Below, piece by piece: positions 13,032 to 22,501 of a DNA stretch of 64,000 nt (the first letter of the stretch is position 1; every line of letters starts with the position of its first letter). Location: the NCBI GenBank assembly GCA_963777095.1, contig CAVZOY010000001.1:372001-436000 (forward strand), written 5' to 3'. A program made the position numbers and the translations under genes. The notes beneath the pieces were generated by a model. The model had not been told where the DNA came from. It searched no databases and saw nothing but the letters and a program-made list of their open reading frames with translations. The stretch comes from CAVZOY01 sp963777095. GTDB lineage: Bacteria > Actinomycetota > Actinomycetes > Mycobacteriales > Geodermatophilaceae.

Positions 13032-14290
13032 CCGGCCGACAGCGAGACGCCGAGCAGCGCGTCGACGGCGTCGCAGACGACCGCGGGGGCCTCGTCCTCG
13101 AGGTCCGCACTGCCTCTCCGGCCGCCGGCCAGGGTCGCGGCGGCCCACGCGTCGACCACGGCGATGGCGCCCGGGCTGTCGAGGTCGTCGGAGAGCCGCT
13201 CGCGGAGCGCGTGCAGCACCGGCCCGGCGGGCGCACCGGCGGGGAGAGAGACGGCCCGCCGCCAGGTGTCGAGCCGCTCCTCGGCGGCGCGGAGGAGTTC
13301 CGGCGACCACTCGCGGTCGGTGCGGTAGTGCCCGGCCAGCAGGGCCAGCCGGATCGCCATCGGATCGACGCCCGATCCGCGCAGCTTCGAGACGAAGACC
13401 AGATTGCCCCGGCTCTTGCTCATCTTCTCGCCGTGAAGGCCGATCATCGCCGCGTGCACGTAGGCGCGCGCGAACGGCTTCGTCGCCGTGAGCGCCTCGC
13501 CGTGCACGGCGGAGTACTCGTGGTGCGGAAAGACCAGGTCGCTGCCTCCGCCCTGGACGTCGAAGCCGATGCCGATGGTGTCCAGCGCGATCGTGGCGCA
13601 CTCGATGTGCCAGCCGGGGCGGCCGGCCTGCCCGCCGGGGCCCGGCCAGGACGGCTCCCCCGGCCGCTCGCCGCGCCACAGCATCGGGTCGAGGCGGTTG
13701 CGCTTGCCCGCCCGGTCGGGGTCACCGCCGCGCTCGGCGAACAGCGCGAGCATGGTCGCCTCGTCGTAGCCGGACTCGCCGCCGAACCCCGGTGCCTGGG
13801 CGACGTCGTGGTAGACGTCGCCGGTGCCGTCGTCGAGCACGTAGGCCAGGCCGTCGGAGAGCAGGTCCTCGATGTGGGCGACGATCTGCGGGATCGACTC
13901 GACGGCGCCGACGTAGTCCTCCGGCGGGAGCACGCGCAGCGCGGTCATGTCCTCGCGGAAGAGCGCGGTCTCGCGCATGCCGAGCACGACCCAGTCCTCG
14001 GAGTCGCGCTCCGCGCGCTCGAGCAGCGGGTCGTCGATGTCGGTGACGTTCTGCACGTAGTGGACGGCGTGGCCGGCGTCCCGCCAGAAGCGGTTGACCA
14101 GGTCGAAGGCCAGGTAGGTGGCCGCGTGGCCCAGGTGCGTGGCGTCGTACGGGGTGATGCCGCAGACGTACATCCGCGCCGTCCGGTCGGGGCTGGTTGC
14201 GACCACCTCGCCCCGTGGCGTGTCGTGGAGCTTGAGCACGGGGCCGGACCCGGGCAGGGTCGGCAGCAGCGGAGCGGGCCAGGCGAGCAC
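13028..14290 (-). CDS. mshC: Cysteine:1-D-myo-inosityl 2-amino-2-deoxy-alpha-D-glucopyranoside ligase
   Basis: ATP-dependent ligation of cysteine to GlcN-Ins, the third dedicated step in making mycothiol, the main actinobacterial thiol. It is a cysteinyl-tRNA-synthetase-like protein of 420 residues without an anticodon domain. It has the HIGH-type motif in YDATHLGHAATYLAFDLV, GWHIECATIA with zinc-site residues, VFPHHEYS and the KMSKS loop GEKMSKSRGN. The start is GTG 14290, giving VLAWPAPLLPTLPG, which matches the family's Trp-Pro-rich opening. It is divergent from the mycothiol-dependent isomerase-like gene, with 60 bp between the starts that probably hold both promoters. Confidence 0.95.
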   Translation of the reverse strand: MLAWPAPLLPTLPGSGPVLKLHDTPRGEVVATSPDRTARMYVCGITPYDATHLGHAATYLAFDLVNRFWRDAGHAVHYVQNVTDIDDPLLERAERDSEDWVVLGMRETALFREDMTALRVLPPEDYVGAVESIPQIVAHIEDLLSDGLAYVLDDGTGDVYHDVAQAPGFGGESGYDEATMLALFAERGGDPDRAGKRNRLDPMLWRGERPGEPSWPGPGGQAGRPGWHIECATIALDTIGIGFDVQGGGSDLVFPHHEYSAVHGEALTATKPFARAYVHAAMIGLHGEKMSKSRGNLVFVSKLRGSGVDPMAIRLALLAGHYRTDREWSPELLRAAEERLDTWRRAVSLPAGAPAGPVLHALRERLSDDLDSPGAIAVVDAWAAATLAGGRRGSADLEDEAPAVVCDAVDALLGVSLSAG

Positions 14291-14350
14291 ACCGTCAGGG
14301 TAGAGGCGGACGCCGACGCGACCTCCGATCGGGCGAGGAGGGAGTGCACC

Positions 14351-15068
14351 GTGCGGGTGGACGAGTACCTGCCGGTCCTCGAGCGGGTGGACCGGCGCTT
14401 CGCCGACGCGGCGACAGAGGCCGTGCTGGCCCGCGGGTGGAAGGCGAGCGTGCCGGGCTGTCCGGACTGGACGCTCGCCGACCTCGTCTGGCACCTGTCG
14501 GAGGTCCAGCACTTCTGGGCCTGGGTCGTGCGGACGCGGGCGCCGGACCCGTCGGCGTACCTCGAGCCGACCCGGCACCCGGACGACGAACTGCTCGGCT
14601 ACCTGGCCGTGCAGTCGGCCGAGCTCGAGACCGCCCTGCGCGGCGCCGACCCGGCCGAGCGGGTCTGGACGTGGGCGCCGCAGCAGGACGTCGCCTTCGT
14701 GCTGCGCCGGCAGGCCCAGGAGGCCGTCGTGCACACGGTGGACGTCGAGCAGGTGCTGGGCGACGTCCGGCCGATCCCGCCGGACGTCGGACTGGACGGC
14801 ATCGACGAGTGGCTGGACGTGCTGGTCCCGGGTGCCCTGCCCGCCGGCGCCGCCGCCGGAGGCGCACCCCGTCGTCCTGCACGCCGTGGACGCGGATGTC
14901 GAGCGGACGCTGTTCCCCGGGTCGCGGCCGTATCCGATCGCCGCGCTCACCGGCACCGCCGGCGACCTGCTGCTCGCGCTGTGGCGGCGGGTGCCGCTGG
15001 AGGTCCTGACGGTGGACGGCGACGGCCTGCAGGCGGCGGCCATGATCGGTCTCGTCCGGCTCGACTGA
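14351..15068 (+). CDS. Maleylpyruvate isomerase-family mycothiol-dependent protein, frame interrupted
   Basis: A DinB-fold protein of about 238 residues in the mycothiol-dependent maleylpyruvate isomerase (MDMPI) family. The N-terminal helical bundle has WTLADLVWHLSEVQHFWAWV and the later AVVHTVDVEQVLGD, which supply metal-ligand histidines. The C-terminal small domain ends LTVDGDGLQAAAMIGLVRLD. The start GTG 14351 has GAGGAGGG eight bases upstream. The frame changes at 14849, where a GGC codon is followed by one extra G; removing it restores a single frame. The position divergent from mshC suits a mycothiol-using enzyme. The substrate is unknown. Confidence 0.78.
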
Positions 15069-15101
15069 GCGTTCCGTCGTCCCGATCGGCATGATCAGCA
15101 C

Positions 15102-15987
15102 GTGACCGACACCCGCGCCCGGCGCCTCGCCCGCCGGCTCCCTCCCCCGGCCGCCCGCGCCGCGCGCCGCGTCCGGCGCCAGGTGGCCCGGTGGGCCGCG
15201 CCGGCCATCGAGCGCGATCTGCGCGCCGCGCGCCGCGAGCTCGAGGCCACCAAGGCGACGCTGCGCGACGTGCGCGCCGAGCTGCGTGAGGCGCGCGGCC
15301 GGCTCTCCGAGGCGGAGTCCGAGCTCCCGGCCGAGATCGAGGAGACGATCGCCCGCGTGCGCGAGGAGCACCTCACGTACCTCAAGCCGCCGCACCTGCG
15401 CTCCCTCGCCGCCGCCGTCCTCGACGTCGAGCGCCGGAGCATCGCCGGTCTGATCATCGAGGCCGGCACCGCGCGCGGCGGCTCGGCGATCGTCATGGCG
15501 GCGGCCAAGTCGCCCGGCCGGCCGATGAAGGTCTACGACGTGTTCGGGATGATCCCGCCGCCGACCGAGCAGGACGGCGCGGACGTGCACGAGCGGTACC
15601 GCACGATCACCGAGGGAAAGGCCCGCGGCGTCGGCGGCGAGGAGTACTACGGGTACCGCGACGACCTCAGGTCCGAGGTGGCGGCGTCCTTCGCGCGGCA
15701 CGGCGTCCCCGTGGACGACTCACTCCGTCGACCTGGTCCAGGGGCTCTTCGAGGACACCATCCACCTCGACGAACCGGTCGCCGTCGCACACCTCGACGG
15801 TGACTGGTACGAATCGACGATGACCTGCCTCGTCCGCATCGCGCCGCTGGTCGTGCCCGGCGGACGGATCATCCTCGACGACTACTACAAGTGGTCGGGG
15901 TGCCGCACCGCGGTCGACGAGTACTTCTCCGCCCACGACGGGTTCGAGCTGGAGCACGGGGCGAAGCTGCACGCCGTCCGCCGGTGA
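15102..15987 (+). CDS. TylF/MycF-like class I methyltransferase, frame interrupted
   Basis: A predicted SAM-dependent O-methyltransferase of about 294 residues that opens the surface-polymer locus. A basic, coiled-coil-like N-terminus (about residues 1-85) precedes the SAM motif LIIEAGTARGGSAIVMA. The metal-binding acidic stretch VAHLDGDWYESTMTCL and GGRIILDDYYKWSGC fit the TylF/MycF group. The frame shifts at 15720 (GAC followed by an extra T); removing that base gives a continuous protein. Its stop overlaps the GTG of the next gene by four bases. A sugar hydroxyl is a plausible acceptor, by context only. Confidence 0.75.
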
Positions 15988-18617
15988 GCATGCTGGACCG
16001 CAGTTCGTCGTTCCTCGCCAGGACCGCGCGCAAGCACCTCCCCCGGCCGGTCAAGCGCCGTCTCCTGCGAGCGGCCCGGAGAGCCCTCGCGCACGTGACC
16101 CCGCCCGAGCGGGCCACCGCCGCAGGCACGAGCGCACGGCACGCATCCGCAGCGCACGACGCGCTGCTGCGCTCGCTCGAGTCCGGGCACTCGCTGGACG
16201 AGGCCGTCGTCGCCGAGGTGCGTGCGCTCGGCGACGCGGCGCAGCACCACCGGGCGCAGTCGCTGGCGGCGTCCCTCGCGCAGCGGGACGCCACGCGCGA
16301 CCTGGGTGCCCTGGCGGCCGGGATCGCCGCCTTCCGCCGCGGCTACGTCGAGCTCGCGTGGGACGAGCTGTGCCGCGTGCCCCGCAGCCTGTGGTCGCGT
16401 CACGCGCCGGGTGAGTACCTCCGCGCCGGACTCGCCGTGGAGCCCGACACCGCCCTGGCCGAGCTCCGCCGACTGGTTGACGACGACCCCGTGGGGCTGG
16501 GGCCGCAGCAGTGGTACGAGCTGCTGACCGTGGCCTTCGGCGCCGGCGAGCACGACCTCGCCCGCACGGCCTTCGCCCTCTTCGAGCGGCACGCGTGCGA
16601 GCAGCCCGGGGCCTGGCACGACGCGGAGCGGCAGCGGGCCTGGTTGCGCCCCTGGGTCGAGGCCGACCCCGGCTCGCCGAGCGCCCCACGGCCGGCGGAC
16701 GGGCGCCCCGTGTTCGCGGTGATGGACTACGGCCATCCGCAGGCCGGACGCGGATCGGCGAACATCGGCGACCACGTCCAGAGCATCGCGTCGCTCGGGC
16801 ACCTCGTGCGCCACCGCGGGGTGCGCCTCTCCGGCCCGGCACCGCTCGTCGGCCTGCTCGAGGAGCTCGGCGAGCGGACGCGGCCGGAGCTGCGCCGCTC
16901 CGACGTCGACGCCGACCTCGAGGTGATGACGATCCACCGGGACGCGTCGATGTACGAGGCGATCCCCGAGGGCACGTGGGTGCTCTGCTTCGGCTGGTTC
17001 ATGCATGCGCTGTTCCGGATGCGCTACGGCTTCCCGCTGCACCACGGCCTGCGGCCGATCTTCGTGTCCTTCCACTGCAACAAGCGCGAGCTCCTGACGC
17101 CCGAGGCCATCGCCTACCTGCAGCGCTACGGGCCGGTCGGGTGCCGCGACTGGTCGACGGTCTACCTCCTGCTGTCCGCGGGCGTCCCGGCGTTCTTCTC
17201 CGGCTGCCTCACCACGACGACGAACACCGTGTTCCCGGACCTCGAGACCCCGCCGCCGGCGGACGCCCCGCTGGCCTGCGTCGACGCGTTGCCCCAGGAC
17301 GTGGAGCCGGGCTGCGTCGAGTACGCACACAGCTCGCGCGACGTCCGCACCCTGTCGTTCCTCGAGAACGTGCGCACGGCGCTCGACCGGCTCGAGACCT
17401 ATCGCCGCGACCACCGGGCCGTCGTGACGTCGCGGCTGCACTGCTACCTGCCGCTGCGCTCGATGGGCGCGACCGTCGAGTTCCGTCCCCAGAACCTGTC
17501 GGACCCCCGCTTCGACGGGCTGATCGGCATCGACGACGACGCCTTCGACGCCATCCGCGACGGGATGCTCAAGCGGCTCGAGCAGGTCTTCACCGCGATC
17601 CTGCGCGGTCGCCCGGAGGAGGACGTCTACGGGCTCTGGCGGGAGCTCACCGCGGCCGACGTCGCCGCCGCCGAGGAGCGGCTGCGACGGCCGGTACCGC
17701 CACCGCCGGAGCTGCCCGCCGCGACGCAGGCCGCACTGCGGGACGCCGCGGAGGCGGGTGCCGCCGCCGCGGCCGACGCCCAGGACGGTCCGGAGACCGT
17801 CCACTGCGCCGTGCTCGTCGGCGCGGGGGCGGAGCGCAGCCTCGCCGTCCTCGCCCGGTCCCTGCAGGAGCACGCCTCGCGGCCGGTCCATCTCTGGGCG
17901 GTGTCCGTCGCGCGCGACGTCGTGCCGGACCCGCACCTGGCCGACGGGCTGCCGGGGCTCCGGGTCACCTGGGTGCCCGGCACCGGGCTCCGGGCGCTCC
18001 GGACGCCGGACGGGAAGCGGGCGCGTGCCGACGTGGTCGCGCGGCTGGCCCTGCCCACCCTGCTGCCGGCGGTCGACCGGCTGGTGCTGCTCCCGCTGCC
18101 CGCGGTCGCCACGGCCGACATCGCGGAGCTGGCGGATCTGGACCTGGGGCCGCACGCCGTGGCGGCACCGCGCAAGGAGGGCGCCGACGTCAGCGGCTTC
18201 GCGGTCGTGCACCGCGGCGCCTCACGCCTGGGCCGGCGGGCCGACCTGGCCGCGGAGCTTCGCCGCAGGGCGCACGCCGCCCACGCCTTCGACTTCGACG
18301 CGTTCACCACCGACGTGCTGGTGCTCGACCTCGACCGCCTGCGCCGGGAGAACGTCGTGGAGCGGGCGCTCGCCCTCGTGCAGGAGTTCGGGCTGCGGGA
18401 CGGAGAGGCCCTCCACATGCTGCTCGGGCCCGGTCGGGCCGAGGTGCCGGCGGCCTGGGCGGCGGTGCCGACGCGGACGAGCCGCCGGGAGCCGGGCCTG
18501 CTGCACTGGGCCGACCGGGTCAAGCCGTGGCAGCCCCAGCTGACGCCGGAGCGAGAGCTGTGGCTCCGGCACGACGAGGCACCCGTCGACCCGGAGCCGT
18601 CCGGCGCCGCGCGCTGA
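15984..18617 (+). CDS. Polysaccharide pyruvyltransferase-GT8-like fusion protein
   Basis: An 877-residue protein with three parts. Residues 1-230 are helical and not recognised. Residues about 238-590 match polysaccharide pyruvyltransferases (WcaK/CsaB type), with GSANIGDHVQSIASLG, PVGCRDWSTVYLLLSAG and the conserved VVTSRLHCYLPLRSMG. From about residue 604 a GT8-like glycosyltransferase domain follows, including DRLVLLPLPAVATADIAELA and FTTDVLVLDLDRLRREN. At the place where GT8 enzymes carry the metal-binding DxD this protein has LPLP, so that domain may be inactive or divergent. The start GTG overlaps the methyltransferase stop; ATG 15990 is an alternative. It probably decorates the exported glycopolymer. 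Confidence 0.75.
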   Translation: MSMLDRSSSFLARTARKHLPRPVKRRLLRAARRALAHVTPPERATAAGTSARHASAAHDALLRSLESGHSLDEAVVAEVRALGDAAQHHRAQSLAASLAQRDATRDLGALAAGIAAFRRGYVELAWDELCRVPRSLWSRHAPGEYLRAGLAVEPDTALAELRRLVDDDPVGLGPQQWYELLTVAFGAGEHDLARTAFALFERHACEQPGAWHDAERQRAWLRPWVEADPGSPSAPRPADGRPVFAVMDYGHPQAGRGSANIGDHVQSIASLGHLVRHRGVRLSGPAPLVGLLEELGERTRPELRRSDVDADLEVMTIHRDASMYEAIPEGTWVLCFGWFMHALFRMRYGFPLHHGLRPIFVSFHCNKRELLTPEAIAYLQRYGPVGCRDWSTVYLLLSAGVPAFFSGCLTTTTNTVFPDLETPPPADAPLACVDALPQDVEPGCVEYAHSSRDVRTLSFLENVRTALDRLETYRRDHRAVVTSRLHCYLPLRSMGATVEFRPQNLSDPRFDGLIGIDDDAFDAIRDGMLKRLEQVFTAILRGRPEEDVYGLWRELTAADVAAAEERLRRPVPPPPELPAATQAALRDAAEAGAAAAADAQDGPETVHCAVLVGAGAERSLAVLARSLQEHASRPVHLWAVSVARDVVPDPHLADGLPGLRVTWVPGTGLRALRTPDGKRARADVVARLALPTLLPAVDRLVLLPLPAVATADIAELADLDLGPHAVAAPRKEGADVSGFAVVHRGASRLGRRADLAAELRRRAHAAHAFDFDAFTTDVLVLDLDRLRRENVVERALALVQEFGLRDGEALHMLLGPGRAEVPAAWAAVPTRTSRREPGLLHWADRVKPWQPQLTPERELWLRHDEAPVDPEPSGAAR

Positions 18618-18626
18618 GGGGACGCG

Positions 18627-20855
18627 TCAGGAGGACCGGGGGCGCCACCAGGACGGGGAGTGGTCGGCGAGCAGCCCTGTCAGGAGCTCGTCCCACTGCC
18701 GCCCGATCGACTCGGCGTCGTACCGCCCGGCCGTCCGGACGGCGGCGGCGCCCATCGCGCGGCGGCGGTCCTCGTCCTCCACGAGCTGCAGGAGGCCCTG
18801 CGCCAGCCCGTCGATGTCGCCGTTGGGGACGAGCAACCCGTCCTCTCCGGTGGTGATGAGGTCGCTCGGGCCGCGCGGGCAGTCGAAGCTGACGACGGCG
18901 AGGCCCTTGCTCATCGCCTCGAGGAGCACCATCGGGAAGCCCTCGAAGCGGGAGCTCATGACGTAGATCGACGCCTTGGCGAACTCCTCCCCCATGTTGT
19001 TCGCCCGCCCCATGAGCCGGACGTTGTTGTAGAGGCCCCGCTCGAGGATCGCGCGCTGCAGCCGGGCGCGGTGCGGACCCGATCCGTAGATGCGCAGCGT
19101 CCAGTCCGGGTGCGCGGCGGCGACCTGCTGGAACGCGGGGATGAGCCGGTCGAACCCCTTCTGGTTGGTCAGGCGGCCCGCCGCCACCACGATCCTGCTG
19201 GTCGGGTCCGCGGGCCCGCCGGTCAGCGGGCTGACGGAGTTGGGGATGCGCGCGACGCGGGTGCCGCTGCCGGCCAGCACGCGCGAGTAGTCCTCGAGGT
19301 CGCCGGTGGTCAGGACCGTCAGTGCGTCGAGCCTGCGGTACTCGCGGTGCAGGGTCTCGGCCAGCGCCGGGTTGTGCTGCGGGAAGTTCATGTGTTCCTG
19401 GCCGACGGTGAGAACGCCGGGTGCGGCCAGCTGACCCGCGAGGAGGTTCAGCGACGGTCGCGTCGCCATCAGGATCCCGCCGCGCTGCTTGCGCAGGTAG
19501 CGCACCAGCTGCACGTCGGTCCAGAGGGTGCACCGGGGGAAGGTCACGTCCACCTCGTGCACGAGGAGGCTCGGTCGGCGGGCCAGACGGTCGCGGAGGC
19601 GCTTCTCGAGCCGTCCGGGTCGGGCCGCGTCGGTGCGGTCGTCCAGCGGCGTGAGGGTGACCCCGGCCGGCAGGGGGAAGAACGGCTCCCGCCGCTCGCG
19701 CAGCTGGCTGACGATCTCGACGTCGTGGTCGCGGCTGAGGTACGCGGCCTGGTTGAAGACCGTGCGCACCGTTCCGCCCATGCCGAACCCGTGCACGATC
19801 AGGATCGCGACGCGCGGTCGACCGTCACGCGCCGCGGGACCGGAACGGCGGCTCGGCAGCCGGCGGACGACCGCGCGGGCCAGGACCATCGCGGCCGCCC
19901 GGGCCGTGCGGTGCCGGAGGCGGGACAGCCGCGTGTCCTCGGAGTCCCCCGCCGCCGGTCGTCGTGACTTCGAAGGGGCGGGCGCCTTGGCCGGGCCCGG
20001 CGTCAGCGGCTTGGAGCGGACGGACAGGTTGTTGTGGATCGTGTAGTACGGGCGCAGCGACCGGCCGCCGCCGGGTGAGGTGAAGTCGTCGGCCGGGAAG
20101 ACGACGGCGTTCTTCTTGTCCGTCACGTCGTCGAGGTGCCCGCCGACCCGGAGCGTGCCGAGTGCCTCGCTCCGCACGGACAGGTCCCAGTACTCCGTGC
20201 CGGGCAGGTCGGCCACCAGCCGATCGAGCGGCAGCCGGGCGCGCACCGTGCGGCCGTCGAGCTCGGCCGGCGCCTCGACCTCCACCTTCCGCTCCCGGCT
20301 CGACGCCACGAGGAACACGCTCTCCCCCGCCGGCGGAGCAGCGATGCGGTCCAGCACCGCCTCGAGGACGAGCGTGTCCTCCTCGACGAGGACGCGCTGC
20401 ACCTCCGCGTGCGGCGGCATCCCGTCGACGAGAACGGTCAGCTCCCCCGCGCGGGGCCTGCGGAGCCGCACGCGGAGCAGGTCGTCGTCCCGGCGCAGGA
20501 TCACCGACGGGATCGACGCCGGATCGAGTGAGGGGTCCAGGTCCCACGCGGCGGCGCCATCGGCCACCTCTCCGACGCGGACCTCCCAGGTGGTCACGTC
20601 CTCGTCGGTCAGCAGAGCACGCGCGTCGATGACTGCGCTGAGCGGCGCGTCGGCGCCGTCCGCGGTCAACTCGATGCGCAGCTCCTCCCCCGAGCCCCGC
20701 TCGCGCAGCACGAGCTCGGCCGGGACCGGCGCGGCGTCGGCCGACGGCTCGTCCGCCACCTCGCCGAGCAGGAGGATGCGTTCCCCCTCGACCCGCGCGG
20801 TCAGCACGCGCACGACGTGCGGGGACTTGACCGTTCCCGACGAGATGGGGGGCAT
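18627..20855 (-). CDS. GT4 glycosyltransferase with long N-terminal extension
   Basis: A protein of about 742 residues. The C-terminal 400 residues are a GT-B, GT4-type glycosyltransferase with the Gly-rich acceptor-side loop GFGMGGTVRTVFNQAAYL, VVAAGRLTNQKGFDRLIPAF, and the nucleotide-sugar motif SSRFEGFPMVLLEAMSKG carrying the EX7E-type glutamates. The first 290 or so residues are strand-rich, acidic and not recognised; they may be a substrate- or wall-binding module. The start is uncertain: ATG 20855 gives MPPISSGTVKS but has no clear ribosome-binding site, and a GTG at 20906 is possible. It converges with the fusion gene and sits just after DUF3467. Confidence 0.8.
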   Translation of the reverse strand: MPPISSGTVKSPHVVRVLTARVEGERILLLGEVADEPSADAAPVPAELVLRERGSGEELRIELTADGADAPLSAVIDARALLTDEDVTTWEVRVGEVADGAAAWDLDPSLDPASIPSVILRRDDDLLRVRLRRPRAGELTVLVDGMPPHAEVQRVLVEEDTLVLEAVLDRIAAPPAGESVFLVASSRERKVEVEAPAELDGRTVRARLPLDRLVADLPGTEYWDLSVRSEALGTLRVGGHLDDVTDKKNAVVFPADDFTSPGGGRSLRPYYTIHNNLSVRSKPLTPGPAKAPAPSKSRRPAAGDSEDTRLSRLRHRTARAAAMVLARAVVRRLPSRRSGPAARDGRPRVAILIVHGFGMGGTVRTVFNQAAYLSRDHDVEIVSQLRERREPFFPLPAGVTLTPLDDRTDAARPGRLEKRLRDRLARRPSLLVHEVDVTFPRCTLWTDVQLVRYLRKQRGGILMATRPSLNLLAGQLAAPGVLTVGQEHMNFPQHNPALAETLHREYRRLDALTVLTTGDLEDYSRVLAGSGTRVARIPNSVSPLTGGPADPTSRIVVAAGRLTNQKGFDRLIPAFQQVAAAHPDWTLRIYGSGPHRARLQRAILERGLYNNVRLMGRANNMGEEFAKASIYVMSSRFEGFPMVLLEAMSKGLAVVSFDCPRGPSDLITTGEDGLLVPNGDIDGLAQGLLQLVEDEDRRRAMGAAAVRTAGRYDAESIGRQWDELLTGLLADHSPSWWRPRSS

Positions 20856-20910
20856 CAGCGGAGGTGGACCCGGCCGGCCGGCCGGGGGGAGCCTTCTCCC
20901 GCGCACCCGC

Positions 20911-21216
20911 TCACGCCTCGGACTCCACCGACCGGACCGCGCCGAAGCGCGCCTCGTACGCGTCGAGGTTGGCCTGCAACGTCCGGATCAGGGACCGCAC
21001 CATCGTGGGCGGCAGGTGCACGCGGCTCACGACGTCGGCCCGCACCTCGTCCCCCTCGGCTTCGTGCTGCACCTGGCAGAGGTCCAGGCTGAACTCGTGG
21101 CCGGAGTGGCTGACCAGCGCGAGGTTGGCGTAGACACCCGCCCTCGCCTCGTCCGGGACGATGACGCGGACCGCGGGGCCTGCGCCTCGGTGCTCGATGT
21201 GGTCCGGTGTGCCCAT
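20911..21216 (-). CDS. DUF3467 family protein
   Basis: A 101-residue protein with the DUF3467 pattern. ARAGVYANLALVSHSGHEFS reads as the opening strand pair, DLCQVQHEAEG follows, then VVSRVHLPPTMVRSLIRTLQ with a C-terminal helix. Known homologues are small proteins of unknown role in bacteria and archaea. The start is ATG 21216 with GGGAG upstream, and the gene lies directly before the GT4 gene on the same strand. It diverges from the CDP-alcohol phosphotransferase gene at 21371. Confidence 0.75.
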   Translation of the reverse strand: MGTPDHIEHRGAGPAVRVIVPDEARAGVYANLALVSHSGHEFSLDLCQVQHEAEGDEVRADVVSRVHLPPTMVRSLIRTLQANLDAYEARFGAVRSVESEA

Positions 21217-21370
21217 ACGCTGCTGCTCCCTCGCTGGTCGGAAGATCGACAATACGGGCGGCCCGGACGGGTGGCTTCCCGGGCGCCTGGTCGCGCTCCC
21301 GCGACGGCACGTCGACAATCGAGGTGATCGCCGGCTGTGGCGGTCGGACGACAGAAGGGACACGCGGTTC

Positions 21371-22489
21371 GTGACGGTCGAGGCAGCACCGCCCGCAGCG
21401 GGCCACGGGAGCCGGCAGCGGTTCACGCTGGACGACGTCCGCCTGACCTACAAGCGCAAGGACGCCTGGTGGACGGTCCTGCTCGTCGACCCGGTCGCCA
21501 GCCGGCTCACGCTGCCGATCGCGAACCGGACGAGCATCACGCCGAACCAGGTGTCCTTCGTGTCGTTCCTGGTCGGACTCGGCTCGGCGGCGGCGTTCGC
21601 CCAGGGGAACCACGCGATGCTGGCGCTGGGCGCGCTGCTGTACCACGTCAGCTTCATCCTCGACTGCATCGACGGGAAGATCGCCCGGCTCAAGGGCACG
21701 GGGTCGGCCTTCGGCATGTGGCTGGACTTCAGCTTCGACCGCTACAAGTTCTGGATCTGCGCCGCCGCGCTGGCCTACGGGCAGTACCAGCGCACCGGCG
21801 AGGTCATGTTCGTCTGGCTCGCGCTGTTCGTGGCCTTCTTCGACATGCTGCGCTATCTCAACGCGTGGCAGGTCGCCAAGGTGCGCAAGGAGATGGACCG
21901 CCGGCTCAAGGCGGCGGCCCGGGGCGCCGAGAAGCGGGCCCTGACGCTCGGCTCGACCTACGTCGTGCTCGGCGGCGACCCGGTCCGCTACGTCGCCCAC
22001 GACGGCGCCCGCGACGGCGGCTACCGGCCGGCGCCCGCCGTGCTGGAGGGCGACGCGGCGTCGTACGGGGTGGCTCAGCCCGATCGGTCCCAGCTGCACC
22101 GCAGCTTCTTCGCCCGCTTCGGCTGGTGGCCGCGCTTCCGCGACGCCGTGATGCGCTACCGGATCCGGCCGCACCTGTTCAGCGGCATCGAGTACCAGAT
22201 GTTCATCTTCGTCGTCGGCCCGCTGTTCGACGCCGTCGTCCCGTTCGTCGTCCTCAGCGCGGTCCTGTTGCTGCTGTTCGAGGTGGCCCTCGTCTACAAG
22301 CTGCTGCTCAGCAGCAAGGATTTCGACCGCCAGATGCGGCGCCTCACGCCGTCGTCGTCCGCTGCCGCCGCCGAGGTCACGGCCGCCGCGACGGCCGCCG
22401 GGGCTCCCGGGGCGGGGCAGGTGCCCGAGGCACGGACCCTGCCGACGGACGGCACGGCGCGCGAGGCCGACACGGCGGCCGCGCGGTAG
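21371..22489 (+). CDS. CDP-alcohol phosphatidyltransferase family protein (first copy)
   Basis: An integral membrane enzyme of 372 residues that transfers a phosphoalcohol from a CDP-linked donor. The diagnostic D-G-x2-A-R-x8-G-x3-D-x3-D signature is complete in DGKIARLKGTGSAFGMWLDF and the following SFD. Hydrophobic helices surround it, with two more near residues 280-315. A soluble stretch of about 90 residues sits between the two membrane parts, and the tail is Ala-rich. The start is GTG 21371. The neighbouring ABC exporter and glycosyltransferases suggest it makes a lipid or lipid-linked carrier for the polymer; donor and acceptor are not known. Confidence 0.85.
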   Translation: MTVEAAPPAAGHGSRQRFTLDDVRLTYKRKDAWWTVLLVDPVASRLTLPIANRTSITPNQVSFVSFLVGLGSAAAFAQGNHAMLALGALLYHVSFILDCIDGKIARLKGTGSAFGMWLDFSFDRYKFWICAAALAYGQYQRTGEVMFVWLALFVAFFDMLRYLNAWQVAKVRKEMDRRLKAAARGAEKRALTLGSTYVVLGGDPVRYVAHDGARDGGYRPAPAVLEGDAASYGVAQPDRSQLHRSFFARFGWWPRFRDAVMRYRIRPHLFSGIEYQMFIFVVGPLFDAVVPFVVLSAVLLLLFEVALVYKLLLSSKDFDRQMRRLTPSSSAAAAEVTAAATAAGAPGAGQVPEARTLPTDGTAREADTAAAR

Positions 22490-22501
22490 CGACGGGAGCC
22501 G

